A DNA stretch of 28,260 nucleotides from an uncultured Bacteroidales bacterium (GCA_937864935.1 CALMDN010000321.1:1-28260), one strand, 5' to 3'; counted from the first letter of the stretch, positions 15,813 to 23,826 are shown. Translations and numbers: made by a program. Notes: generated by a model not told the origin, from the letters alone.

Positions 15813-16223
15813 TTACTTGTTTTTATTCTCACAGAATTCCGTCAAAACTCCAAAGGTGGATTTCGGATGAAGAAAGGCAATGTGCAATCCTTCAGCTCCT
15901 GCCCTTGGTTTCTGATCAATCAGTTGGATTCCCTTTTCCGCCGTTTCACTCAGTGCCTCTTCAAGATTCTCGACTGCAAAAGCCAGGTGATGGATTCCCT
16001 CACCTTTCTTTTCGATGAATTTCCCGATCGGACCCTCAGGGTCGGTTGACTCAAGCAATTCTATTTTGGTTTGCCCAACCATAAAAAAGGCGGTCTTAAC
16101 CCGCTGATCTTTAACTTCTTCTACGGCATAGCACTTTAGTCCGAGTACATTTTCGTAGTAAGGAATACTCTCCTCCAGACTCCTGACTGCAATGCCAATG
16201 TGTTCAATATGTGTAGGTTTCAT
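15813..16223 (-). CDS. mce: Methylmalonyl-CoA epimerase
   Basis: 136-residue vicinal-oxygen-chelate fold enzyme that interconverts (R)- and (S)-methylmalonyl-CoA, linking the B12-dependent mutase to the decarboxylase encoded next. The metal ligands are readable: His8 in IEHIGIAV, Gln51 in VGQTKIELLE, His79 in GEGIHHLAFAVE, and Glu129 in GVLTEFCE. The length is typical. The start at 16223 (MKPTHIEHIG) places the first ligand at the expected position; an ATG at 16337 would add 38 unlikely residues and lie upstream of the -7 box at 16240-16247. It is the first gene of the decarboxylase operon. The mutase genes are not in the window. Confidence 0.95.
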   Translation of the reverse strand: MKPTHIEHIGIAVRSLEESIPYYENVLGLKCYAVEEVKDQRVKTAFFMVGQTKIELLESTDPEGPIGKFIEKKGEGIHHLAFAVENLEEALSETAEKGIQLIDQKPRAGAEGLHIAFLHPKSTFGVLTEFCENKNK

Positions 16224-16239
16224 AGCTTTAAATTTCCGG

Positions 16240-16247
16240 CAAAAGTA
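16240..16247 (-). promoter_or_regulatory. Bacteroidota -7 box for the mce-mmd operon
   Basis: The reverse strand reads TACTTTTG, a perfect TAnnTTTG match, with 16 nt between the box and the mce ATG. It is the natural promoter for the five-gene operon. A perfect inverted repeat ATATATAG-aa-CTATATAT lies about 90 nt further upstream (16338-16355). Confidence 0.5.
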
Positions 16248-16410
16248 TATACTAATTTGGTTACGGGGAAGCATTTCAGACAATTTATAATGCCGTTTAC
16301 AATAAATAATGATTCTAATTAAGCTTTTGAAATTCAAATATATAGAACTATATATGTTACATAGATTATACTTAATGTTTCCTCCCTGCTACGGCAACCA
16401 TTCTCATTGT

Positions 16411-16473
16411 AAAAAGCAGGCAACGTGCCCCCTGTGCCGGAAAACTCCCTGGCACTGGAACCACGTTGCATGC
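16411..16473 (-). terminator. Extended hairpin terminator after the VIT-VWA gene
   Basis: GCAACGTG (16420-16427) pairs with CACGTTGC (16462-16469), and an inner stem GTGCC/GGCAC (16434-16438, 16451-16455) lies within, separated by 6-nt internal loops on each side. One mismatch beyond the outer stem, GCA/TGC adds three more pairs. On the reverse strand a TTTTT run follows at once. It lies 23 nt past the stop of the VIT-VWA gene. The rest of 16224-16495 holds no gene that I can support. Confidence 0.65.
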
Positions 16474-16495
16474 TTCCGGATTTCATGATTTCTGG

Positions 16496-18817
16496 TCAGA
16501 AGCCGATACTGATCACGATTTCTGCCCTGACCGGTTTACCGTTTCTGGTGGCCGGTTTCCAGGCAGGCATGGCCCTGGTTATCCGGATGGCTTCTTCATC
16601 ACAGCCAAAGCCCAGCGATCTCATTACCCTGATGCCTCCGATCTTACCGTCTTCCCCAATGGTAATCTTCAGCACTACTTTTCCTTTAATCCCGTTGCGT
16701 TTAGCAGATTCGGGCATCACCAGCTTTTCTTTCAGGTATTTCTTCAGGGCGGCTTCGCCTCCCGGAAATTCCGGTGAAGAGCTGTTCTCTGTCAGCAAGA
16801 CCTCTTCCTGGTAAACCTGTTCCATGTCCATATTTGTTTCGCGGCATTCCACGGGCGATGATGGTGAAATTATCCCCATAATCCTTTTCCCGGGCATACT
16901 GCTTCCGATGGCCAGGTTGCTCACCCCTTCGGGCAAGGGCAGCGGCTGGTTCACCGTTACATATCCTCCCTGATTGTTGCGCTTACTGCTGTCGATGGCT
17001 ACAAAAGAAGTATAGGCGGTAAGCAGGTTGTGGCTGATTCCCAGCTGGGTGACCCTTTCCCTGAGATTGTCCGGGACTCCGTTAAAATCGCCCTGATAGT
17101 CATCCAGCATGCGGATCTGTTCCCTGGCCCATAAATAACGGATGGCTTTATTGTCAGCTGAAGTTGTTGCATCTGACAAATCAAGCGCCCGGGTGTATGG
17201 TCCGGTACCATTGCTGCCCTTCAGCACAATGCTTCCCTGCGCTTTTCCGCGGAACTTCCCGGTAATCATCACCGGCCGCGACTGAAACACATCCGGTACG
17301 GCTGAAGGCTGTACATCAAAGGCATCAAAGTTTTGAAAATCAATTTCTATTCCGGTAAGTACCGGCGTACTGATGTATTTTCTGAACGTTGAAGCAATTT
17401 CTCCGGCCTCTTTCTCGCCGGTAACCACGAATGCTTCTCCTGACCCTGCCCGCGCAATGCCTTCAATCAGGTAGCGGTTTACAGAACTTCCTATTCCGAA
17501 AGCGAAAAAGCTCGCTTCTCCAAGACTAGAGCGAATGAGTGAGAAAGCTTCTTTCTCCACGGTGACATACCCATCGGTTGCAACCACGAAGGTGCGTGCA
17601 AAATCATCGCTGACTTCTAGCGATAGCGCCCTTTGGAGTGCCGGAAGGAGCTCTGTGCCACCACCTCCGCTCTGGGAACTAAGCATATTCATTGCCCTGG
17701 CGATGTTCTCGGGGCTGGCCTGTACCGAGCTCTCAGAAAGCAGGTTGCTTCCACCCGCAAAAAACAGAATGTTAAAACGGTCGGTCCTCTTCAGCCCGCT
17801 GAGCAAATCTGAAATCAGCTTTTTTGACACCTCAAGCGGAAATCCGTACATCGATCCGGAAACATCCACGATGAATATGTACTCTCTGGGCGGAATCAGT
17901 TCAGGCTTCACCACGTCGGGTGGCTGTATGCAGGCAAGAAAGTAATTCTCCTTTCCGTCGTTGTATAGCCAGACTCCCGATTCAATGCGGTTTCCGCCCA
18001 GGGTATAATGAAGAATGAAATCCCGGTTTCCACCGGAGGTTTCAGATTTGCCGAGAGATACAGATGCCGTATTTTTATCAATGAACTCTGTATTGATCTG
18101 GTGTGAGGTGCTCCGGATATTTTTTACCGGGATCCCGGATGAGATGTTGCAGCGGAGCTCAAAGGTGTATGCAGGCAATTCACCTTCATTTGTGTAAGGG
18201 TTCTGTGTCCAGCCCTCTGCTGGCCTGCCGGTATCTGTTTTCCCGGTATACCGCGGTCCGACAACAGCCGGAAAAACAAATTCATAGCGACCCTCTGATG
18301 GCTGCAGGGTTTCTGTATACTGCAGTTCAACCTCAATGCGATCGCCCGGCAGTATATTTCCCACGCTCATCTGAAAAACATTCGGCCTGTGCTGTTCAAG
18401 CAGGCTGGCTGTCTGGCCCTGCTGAACTGCCTGGGTGTACTCCTGCCTGGCTTTGTTGCGTTCTTCGATTTTCGCAACAACAACCCTTTCGCCAACCGTC
18501 ATTTTCAAGGCATGAACCGCTGCCCTGGTGGAACCCGGGAATACATAGACCGCCTCAATGGGTTTACTGCCACGGTTCCGGTAAACCTGCTTTACGGTTA
18601 CATGGGCAATAATGCCGGCAATATCCACTTCGGAAACAACTGACAAAAGCGGAAATGATTCAGCATCGGTATTTTCAGGGAGTATAAAGCAGGGCGCCCC
18701 CGGCTTTTCAGCAGTCTGGGCCATTCCTGATGGATGAAGGGAAAACAGAAACATCAATAAATTACTGATAATAAATAAACAGTAAGGATGTAAGCGAAAG
18801 AAGCTGGTTGGTTTCAT
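16496..18817 (-). CDS. Secreted VIT-VWA protein with C-terminal TonB_C domain
   Basis: 773-residue exported protein. Residues 1-34 are a signal peptide ending in GMAQ. A VIT domain covers about 50-175 (VDIAGIIAHVTVKQVYRN, EAVYVFPGSTRAAV, SVGNILPGDRIEVELQY). A von Willebrand A domain covers about 310-490, with the MIDAS elements DVSGS (318-322), a GGGTEL loop and VATDGYV. After a linker, a TonB C-terminal domain covers about 675-773 (SSPEFPGGEAALKKYLKEKL, GIKGKVVLKITIGEDGKIG, GFGCDEEAIRITRAMPAWKP). The ATG at 18817 gives a clean signal peptide; an upstream in-frame ATG at 18904 does not. It lies 162 nt downstream of tonB on the same strand. VIT-VWA proteins bind other proteins through metal; the partner here is unknown. 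The TonB_C tail without a membrane anchor is unusual. Confidence 0.9.
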   Translation of the reverse strand: MKPTSFFRLHPYCLFIISNLLMFLFSLHPSGMAQTAEKPGAPCFILPENTDAESFPLLSVVSEVDIAGIIAHVTVKQVYRNRGSKPIEAVYVFPGSTRAAVHALKMTVGERVVVAKIEERNKARQEYTQAVQQGQTASLLEQHRPNVFQMSVGNILPGDRIEVELQYTETLQPSEGRYEFVFPAVVGPRYTGKTDTGRPAEGWTQNPYTNEGELPAYTFELRCNISSGIPVKNIRSTSHQINTEFIDKNTASVSLGKSETSGGNRDFILHYTLGGNRIESGVWLYNDGKENYFLACIQPPDVVKPELIPPREYIFIVDVSGSMYGFPLEVSKKLISDLLSGLKRTDRFNILFFAGGSNLLSESSVQASPENIARAMNMLSSQSGGGGTELLPALQRALSLEVSDDFARTFVVATDGYVTVEKEAFSLIRSSLGEASFFAFGIGSSVNRYLIEGIARAGSGEAFVVTGEKEAGEIASTFRKYISTPVLTGIEIDFQNFDAFDVQPSAVPDVFQSRPVMITGKFRGKAQGSIVLKGSNGTGPYTRALDLSDATTSADNKAIRYLWAREQIRMLDDYQGDFNGVPDNLRERVTQLGISHNLLTAYTSFVAIDSSKRNNQGGYVTVNQPLPLPEGVSNLAIGSSMPGKRIMGIISPSSPVECRETNMDMEQVYQEEVLLTENSSSPEFPGGEAALKKYLKEKLVMPESAKRNGIKGKVVLKITIGEDGKIGGIRVMRSLGFGCDEEAIRITRAMPAWKPATRNGKPVRAEIVISIGF

Positions 18818-18918
18818 GGTGAGTTTGTTTTGAGTTGATGATGATGGTTGGTTCAGTAAGGCACACGGAGGGTGGACCTGCAAAAGGTTATGGCTGATAT
18901 TCAAAACTTTAAGAGTTC

Positions 18919-18940
18919 TTAACCTGAGATTACAGGTTAA
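18919..18940. promoter_or_regulatory. Perfect inverted repeat upstream of the VIT-VWA gene
   Basis: TTAACCTG and CAGGTTAA are perfect 8-nt inverted repeats with a 6-nt spacer (agatta), lying between the tonB stop and the VIT-VWA start. No T-run follows on either strand, so a protein-binding operator is more likely than a terminator. AAGTTTTG on the reverse strand (18902-18909), one mismatch from TAnnTTTG, lies just downstream. Confidence 0.4.
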
Positions 18941-18979
18941 TGAAAATGGGAAGAAAACTAGTTAAATACGGAGGAAAAT

Positions 18980-19660
18980 TTATCCGACCAGGGTGAAGCG
19001 TACCGGCAAGCTGAGTCTGACCCTGACGGGTTTTCCCCTTTGTTTGCCCGGATTCCATTTGGGCATCTGAGAAATTACCCTTACGGCTTCTTCGGTACAA
19101 CCGCCGGCCAGTTCCCTCTGCACGGTAACTGTAGATATGCTGCCATCTGCTTCCACAACAAAGCCAATGTACACTACGCCACTGATTCCGGCCTCCCTGG
19201 CCTGAACAGGATAATCAATGTTCCGGCGAAGGTAGTCGAATAACGCGGATTCCCCACCTGGGAATGACGGCATTTCTTGAGCAATGTAAAGAATTTCAGG
19301 ATCTGAGTTGTCGGGAACTTCCTCTGTATATTTAGGCAAAACATAGGGTTCCAGTTTCTCATCCAGGCCTATTTCAGTTATAATATCGATCTCAGGAAAA
19401 TCGTCGGTAGAAGTATCAACGATTTTAAGCAGGGTAACATTCTGAGGTTTGGGAGGCTCCGGTTTTTTCATGGGAACGATCTCAATGAAATCAGTTTCGG
19501 GTTCAATCCCTCCTGAATCAGGAAAAACAACCGGATTTCCGTAAGGAGTTCTCCATTCAAAAGCAACCAGCGCAAGGCTGATCGCGATGATTAATCCTGT
19601 CTGCAGGAAGAAGGTGCGTTTCTTTTCCAGATCGGCTTTGGGTGATTTGCGTGTTTCCAT
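18980..19660 (-). CDS. tonB: Energy transducer TonB
   Basis: 226-residue inner-membrane protein. A short basic cytoplasmic start (METRKSPKADLEKKR) precedes one membrane helix at about 17-34 (FLQTGLIIAISLALVAF). A short proline-rich stretch, KKPEPPKPQ, lies near 65-73, and the TonB C-terminal domain covers about 128-226 (MPSFPGGESALFDYLRR, GVVYIGFVVEADGSIS, MPKWNPGKQRGKPVRVRL). TonB transmits proton-motive-force energy from ExbBD to outer-membrane TonB-dependent transporters. No exbB, exbD or receptor gene is in the window. Its C-terminal domain matches that of the anti-sigma-like protein at 20503-21759 at about 56 of 97 positions in my ungapped by-eye alignment. It is transcribed away from the sigma factor gene, across a 241-nt intergenic region. 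Confidence 0.9.
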   Translation of the reverse strand: METRKSPKADLEKKRTFFLQTGLIIAISLALVAFEWRTPYGNPVVFPDSGGIEPETDFIEIVPMKKPEPPKPQNVTLLKIVDTSTDDFPEIDIITEIGLDEKLEPYVLPKYTEEVPDNSDPEILYIAQEMPSFPGGESALFDYLRRNIDYPVQAREAGISGVVYIGFVVEADGSISTVTVQRELAGGCTEEAVRVISQMPKWNPGKQRGKPVRVRLSLPVRFTLVG

Positions 19661-19901
19661 GGCTTTTGGTTTTAAAATGAAACTTTATATTGAAGATGCA
19701 GGGATGATCACATTTCCATAAAGCACAGGCGAAAAATCTGTCAAAGAATGCAAGGCTCCGGTGTTATCGGCTTGCTGATGAAATACATTATGCAGAATCA
19801 GCAAAGGATTGACGGCACAAAGAAGCTCCTGTAGAAATTACGCCCATCGTGCAGAAATATTGTATTTTAGTGCAGGTTTGAATAAAACTATTCCATCGCT
19901 G

Positions 19902-20501
19902 ATGTTTATCCCTGCACCTGAAGAAAAACATTTCGATCGTCTTTCCGATGAAGAACTGGCCGGTTTGTTCAGGCAGTCTGGGAATCAGGAGATTATCGGC
20001 GAACTTTTTTCAAGGTATTCACCGCTGGTTCTGGGGGTTTGTTATAAATACCTCAACGAACGCGAGACAGCCCGGGATACAGCCATGGGTGTTTTTGAGA
20101 GCCTTTTCAGCACGTTGAAGAAGTATGAAGTCAGCAATTTCAGGTCGTGGTTACTCACTGTTACCAAGAGCCATTGTGCACAGGTGCTGCGTAAACAGAA
20201 AAAGGAGTCTGCCGGCCTTCTGACAAGTGCGGATTTTATCTCTGAGGTTATGGAAAATCGTGATTTTCTGCATCCTTCTGATGAGAATGAATCGACAAGA
20301 CACCTTGAAAAACTGGATGAATTGCTAGGGAAACTACCACCCGGACAACAGCAATGCCTGCTGATGTTTTACTTTGAAAACAGATCGTATCAGCAGATCA
20401 GTGAGGCGACAGGGCACAGCCTGAATGAAGTTAAAAGTCACATTCAGAACGGAAAACGAAATCTGAAGATCAATCTGGAAAGATATTTTGCCGACAGTTA
20501 A
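19902..20501 (+). CDS. ECF-type sigma-70 family sigma factor
   Basis: 199-residue alternative sigma factor. Region 2 covers about 19-85 (LFRQSGNQEIIGELFSRYSP, then VFESLFSTLKKYEVSNFRSW with a region 2.3/2.4-like WLLTVTKSHCAQVLRK). Region 4 covers about 130-190 (LDELLGKLPPGQQQCLLMFY, then the helix-turn-helix YQQISEATGHSLNEVKSHIQ). Regions 1 and 3 are missing, as in ECF factors. The start at 19902 (MFIPAPEEKHF) precedes the conserved LSDEELAGLFR; an upstream ATG at 19809 would add 31 residues. TATTTTAG at 19863-19870 is one mismatch from the -7 box. The downstream gene starts one nucleotide after its stop, so the two proteins are translated together, as usual for a sigma/anti-sigma pair. Confidence 0.9.
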   Translation: MFIPAPEEKHFDRLSDEELAGLFRQSGNQEIIGELFSRYSPLVLGVCYKYLNERETARDTAMGVFESLFSTLKKYEVSNFRSWLLTVTKSHCAQVLRKQKKESAGLLTSADFISEVMENRDFLHPSDENESTRHLEKLDELLGKLPPGQQQCLLMFYFENRSYQQISEATGHSLNEVKSHIQNGKRNLKINLERYFADS

Positions 20502-20502
20502 G

Positions 20503-21759
20503 ATGGAACATCAGAAACAAAATACGCTGTTTACACCATCGGGGTGTTTTACCGGAGATACTCTTTTGCGGTATGGAAACGGTTTGCTTTCCCCCGGTGA
20601 AAAAAGTCTGGCTGACGCTCATCTGGACCACTGTGAACTATGTTCACTTGCACTGGAGGGGCTTCTGGTTTCTGATAGGAATGCCTTTTCTGAAGATGTT
20701 GATTGGCTGAACCAGCAATTTTTATCCGATGATTCCGGTCTTGAAATGTCGGATGCTGGTGATGCTGATACTGCCAGATCTGTCAGAGGATTTGAAGGGC
20801 CACGATTCCCCCGGTTGAGCCCCGGAGAAATGGAGGAATTTACCCGAAGAATCAAAAAGCAGGCTGAAAAACAGGAAAAAGATCGTCGTGCAGCATCTGC
20901 TGGTCAAACTAATGCAGGAAAAAATGGCAAGCGCAGTTTTCTTTCAGGGAAATATGCCCTGATTGCAGCCGGTATCCTGGTGTTGCTGACCATAGGAGGC
21001 ATTCAGTTTTACCTGTCACGCCTTGGTAAGGAAAATCTGAACCCTCAGACAGCTGATCAAACCGGGACGGAAACATCTGCAGATACCCGGGCATTCGTAC
21101 CTGTACCCCATCAACAATCAGGCGAACAAAGGGTGGAAGAGTCGCTGAAAGCCAAACCGATTCAATCCGGTAAACCACCATCAGTGACAGTGCTTCATGA
21201 GATGGACCTGGAAATCGTGAATGATGAATCCATCGGGAAGGCTGCTGCCCAGACAGAAACAATAACAGACAAAAAAGAACAAACAGTAGCAGCTCCGGCC
21301 GAAACTTTACCGGTTAACGTAAATTCTTATGATAAGGAAGAAACCAATGCTTTTGTTGATGGTATATCGGTAGTTTCAAGTCGTGAAGCTGTCAGCCGGA
21401 AACGCAGCAGTGCTGAATCAATAGAAGAAGAGGTGGAAGCAGATATTTTTACCGTTGTGGAAGAATCTCCACAGTACCCCGGAGGGGAGGAGGCCAGGCA
21501 AAAATTTCTGGCTGAAAATCTTAACTACCCTCAGGCAGCCAGGGAAGCTTCCATACAGGGAACCGTATACGTTGCTTTTACTGTTGAGAAAGATGGAAGT
21601 ATCACTGAACCAGCTATTTTAAGGGGAATCGGAGCGGGATGTGATGAAGAGGCTTTGCGGGTAATAAAGAAAATGCCACCCTGGACACCGGGAAAGCAGC
21701 GGGGTAAAGCAGTAAGGGTCAGGCTTACCTTACCCGTAAAATTTACACTGGCAGGATAG
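20503..21759 (+). CDS. Anti-sigma-like membrane protein with TonB_C periplasmic domain
   Basis: 418-residue protein. The N-terminus resembles a zinc-finger anti-sigma domain (zf-HC2 type): Cys15, then His40-x3-Cys44-x2-Cys47 in AHLDHCELC. A charged cytoplasmic linker covers about 95-148 and one membrane helix about 150-172 (KYALIAAGILVLLTIGGIQF). A long acidic and polar periplasmic linker runs to about 315, and a TonB C-terminal domain covers 316-418 (SPQYPGGEEARQKFLAENL, MPPWTPGKQRGKAVRVRL). The ATG at 20503 follows the sigma-factor TAA by one nucleotide; an upstream in-frame TTG/GTG start is less likely. In the usual FecI-FecR pair the periplasmic part is a FecR domain, so TonB_C here suggests a different sensor. 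Anti-sigma activity is inferred from the zinc finger and position; it has not been shown. Confidence 0.85.
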   Translation: MEHQKQNTLFTPSGCFTGDTLLRYGNGLLSPGEKSLADAHLDHCELCSLALEGLLVSDRNAFSEDVDWLNQQFLSDDSGLEMSDAGDADTARSVRGFEGPRFPRLSPGEMEEFTRRIKKQAEKQEKDRRAASAGQTNAGKNGKRSFLSGKYALIAAGILVLLTIGGIQFYLSRLGKENLNPQTADQTGTETSADTRAFVPVPHQQSGEQRVEESLKAKPIQSGKPPSVTVLHEMDLEIVNDESIGKAAAQTETITDKKEQTVAAPAETLPVNVNSYDKEETNAFVDGISVVSSREAVSRKRSSAESIEEEVEADIFTVVEESPQYPGGEEARQKFLAENLNYPQAAREASIQGTVYVAFTVEKDGSITEPAILRGIGAGCDEEALRVIKKMPPWTPGKQRGKAVRVRLTLPVKFTLAG

Positions 21760-21928
21760 TTGCTGAAGTTTATTATAAAGTTCTTAAGCTCCATATATTT
21801 ACTTTGCAGGGCTTTTTCAGGGGTTAAAGCAGTTTAAATGAGTACGGATTGTTAAATTTAAGTTAAGAAACCTTCAACGTGAGTTTCATTTTTTTGTGTT
21901 CACTGATTAAAGAATAAGATAATTGCCG

Positions 21929-23728
21929 ATGAGATTAAACAACTTCACCATGATGCTGATCACCGCCGGGCTGGTGATGCACGTCTGCTTTTCTTCTGCA
22001 CAAACAATTTCCACCACCATCGGAAGTGATTCATCCAGATATAGCCTGGAGTTTGTGAAAGATGATTTCATCGCTGCGTCGCTCGACAGTCTGGCCAACC
22101 TGAAGTATTTCGATGGCTATGACTGTGCATCAGCCAGTGAAATTGAGAATATCTTTGGATTTTCAGCCGGATTTGTTCCGGTTTATGCAGATTCTGTTTA
22201 TTACAACAGAATTAAAAAACTCAGGGCACAGTCTTCAATCAATCTAACATATAACCAGTATGTTAAAGATTATATTGAGCTGTATGCGGTTAAAAAGCGT
22301 GGGCTTACTGAGCGGGTTATGGGTCTGGCCCAGATTTATTTTCCGCTTTTCGAGGAGCAGCTCGACCGCTTCAATATGCCCCTTGAGTTAAAGTATCTGG
22401 CCATCGTTGAATCGGCCCTGAATCCTGTTGCCAAATCTCCGGTCGGTGCTTCAGGTTTATGGCAGTTTATGTATGGCACAGGGAAAGCCTACAACCTGAA
22501 TGTTACTTCGCTGGTTGACGACCGCCGTGATCCGATCAAATCGACCATCGCTGCCTGTCAGCACATGAACGATCTGTATAAAATGTACCACGACTGGCTG
22601 CTGGTGCTGGCAGCATACAATTCCGGAGCAGGAAATGTCAACAAAGCCATCCGCAGGTCAGGCGGAAAAATGGATTTCTGGCAGATCAGGCCTTTTCTGC
22701 CCCTGGAAACCCGTGGATATGTCCCCGCATTTATAGCTGTCAATTATGTGATGAGTTATGCTGCCGAGCACAACCTGCGGCCGGTTCAGCCAAGATTTTA
22801 TCATTATGAAATAGATACAGTTTTGGTTAAAGACGTGCTATCATTCAGCCAGATCTCCACCATGCTGAACCTTCCCATCGAGGAGATACAGTTTCTCAAT
22901 CCATCTTTCAAAAGCGGTGTTATTCCGGCAACCAAAGGAAACCACTATGCATTGAGACTGCAGAAGAAGAATATCCCTGATTTTGTCAACAACGAAGCAC
23001 AATTGTATGCCTTCAGGGCTCAGTCTGAAAATGAAAAAGAGCAACTGCTCAGCATGATGAAATCTGTAACCCAGGCTGAGTATCACAAAGTCCGCAAAGG
23101 TGAAACCCTCGCTTCTGTTGCGAAAAAATACCGATGCTCAACCAGTGAACTGAAGCGCTGGAACCGATTAAAATCAACCCGTCTGAAGGCCGGACAACGC
23201 CTGATTGTAAGACCGGAAAGCACCATGCCGGTTCAACTGGCAAACAAAGTTGAGAAAGCAGATTCAACCACTGTTGCGAAAGCAGAAACCTCCAAAGAAA
23301 CAGTAAAGCCTGTTTCCGGTAATGAAGACAATAAACCCGCATCTTCAACCCGGGTCGAAAATAAATATCACAAAGTTAAACCGGGTGAATCGCTCGGAAA
23401 AATTGCCGATAAATACAACACTTCACTGGCCAACCTGAAAAAGTGGAATAAAATCAAAGGTACAACCATTCATCCGGGGGATAAACTGATTGTCGGAAAA
23501 ACTGAAATTACAGAGCAACTGGCTGAAGCTAAAGTAGAAAATACCCCGAAAACCAAAGCTGGCAATAACCTGGATTTTATTTATTACACGGTAAGACAAG
23601 GGGATACGCTTTGGAAAATAGCCCAGAAACACAACAGCGATGTTGAAGAAATTAAGAAACTAAACAATATTTCAAACGAAAAATCGATCAAACCCGGACA
23701 GAAGATAAAGGTGGGGGTTGTCTCCTGA
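21929..23728 (+). CDS. mltD: Membrane-bound lytic transglycosylase (MltD-like) with three LysM domains
   Basis: 599-residue exported peptidoglycan-cleaving enzyme. The signal peptide ends near CFSSAQ (about residue 25). The SLT/GEWL-type domain covers about 147-255: LKYLAIVESALNPVAKSPVG contains the catalytic Glu161, followed by GLWQFMYGTGKAYNL and WLLVLAAYNSGAGNV. A linker region covers about 260-380. Three LysM repeats lie at about 384-428 (HKVRKGETLASVAKKYRCST), 479-522 (HKVKPGESLGKIADKYNTSL) and 551-598 (YTVRQGDTLWKIAQKHNSDV), which bind glycan chains. It would cut the glycan backbone to form 1,6-anhydro ends during growth or recycling. The ATG at 21929 is preferred over a TTG two codons upstream. 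No lipobox is evident, so the membrane-bound label is by family only. An intrinsic terminator follows. Confidence 0.93.
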   Translation: MRLNNFTMMLITAGLVMHVCFSSAQTISTTIGSDSSRYSLEFVKDDFIAASLDSLANLKYFDGYDCASASEIENIFGFSAGFVPVYADSVYYNRIKKLRAQSSINLTYNQYVKDYIELYAVKKRGLTERVMGLAQIYFPLFEEQLDRFNMPLELKYLAIVESALNPVAKSPVGASGLWQFMYGTGKAYNLNVTSLVDDRRDPIKSTIAACQHMNDLYKMYHDWLLVLAAYNSGAGNVNKAIRRSGGKMDFWQIRPFLPLETRGYVPAFIAVNYVMSYAAEHNLRPVQPRFYHYEIDTVLVKDVLSFSQISTMLNLPIEEIQFLNPSFKSGVIPATKGNHYALRLQKKNIPDFVNNEAQLYAFRAQSENEKEQLLSMMKSVTQAEYHKVRKGETLASVAKKYRCSTSELKRWNRLKSTRLKAGQRLIVRPESTMPVQLANKVEKADSTTVAKAETSKETVKPVSGNEDNKPASSTRVENKYHKVKPGESLGKIADKYNTSLANLKKWNKIKGTTIHPGDKLIVGKTEITEQLAEAKVENTPKTKAGNNLDFIYYTVRQGDTLWKIAQKHNSDVEEIKKLNNISNEKSIKPGQKIKVGVVS

Positions 23729-23756
23729 TTCTAACTGAATTGTATTAGGAAAGAAT

Positions 23757-23788
23757 AAGCCGGTACGCAATGCTGCCGGCTTTTTTTT
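23757..23788 (+). terminator. Intrinsic terminator after the transglycosylase gene
   Basis: Stem AAGCCGG / CCGGCTT (23757-23763, 23776-23782) with a 12-nt loop, continuing into eight T residues (23781-23788). It lies 28 nt past the stop codon. Confidence 0.88.
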
Positions 23789-23818
23789 ATGTTTTCTTTC
23801 TGTATACTAAAGAAGCAA

Positions 23819-23826
23819 TATCTTTG
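23819..23826 (+). promoter_or_regulatory. Bacteroidota -7 box for the DUF4837 gene
   Basis: TATCTTTG is a perfect TAnnTTTG match ending 26 nt before the ATG at 23853. Upstream, around 23796-23800, CTTTC is only a partial -33 match. Confidence 0.5.

Noticed and set aside
23077..23728. Three similar stretches in the transglycosylase gene considered as a recent duplication.
   Set aside because: They are LysM domains with clearly diverged sequences, normal for this enzyme family.
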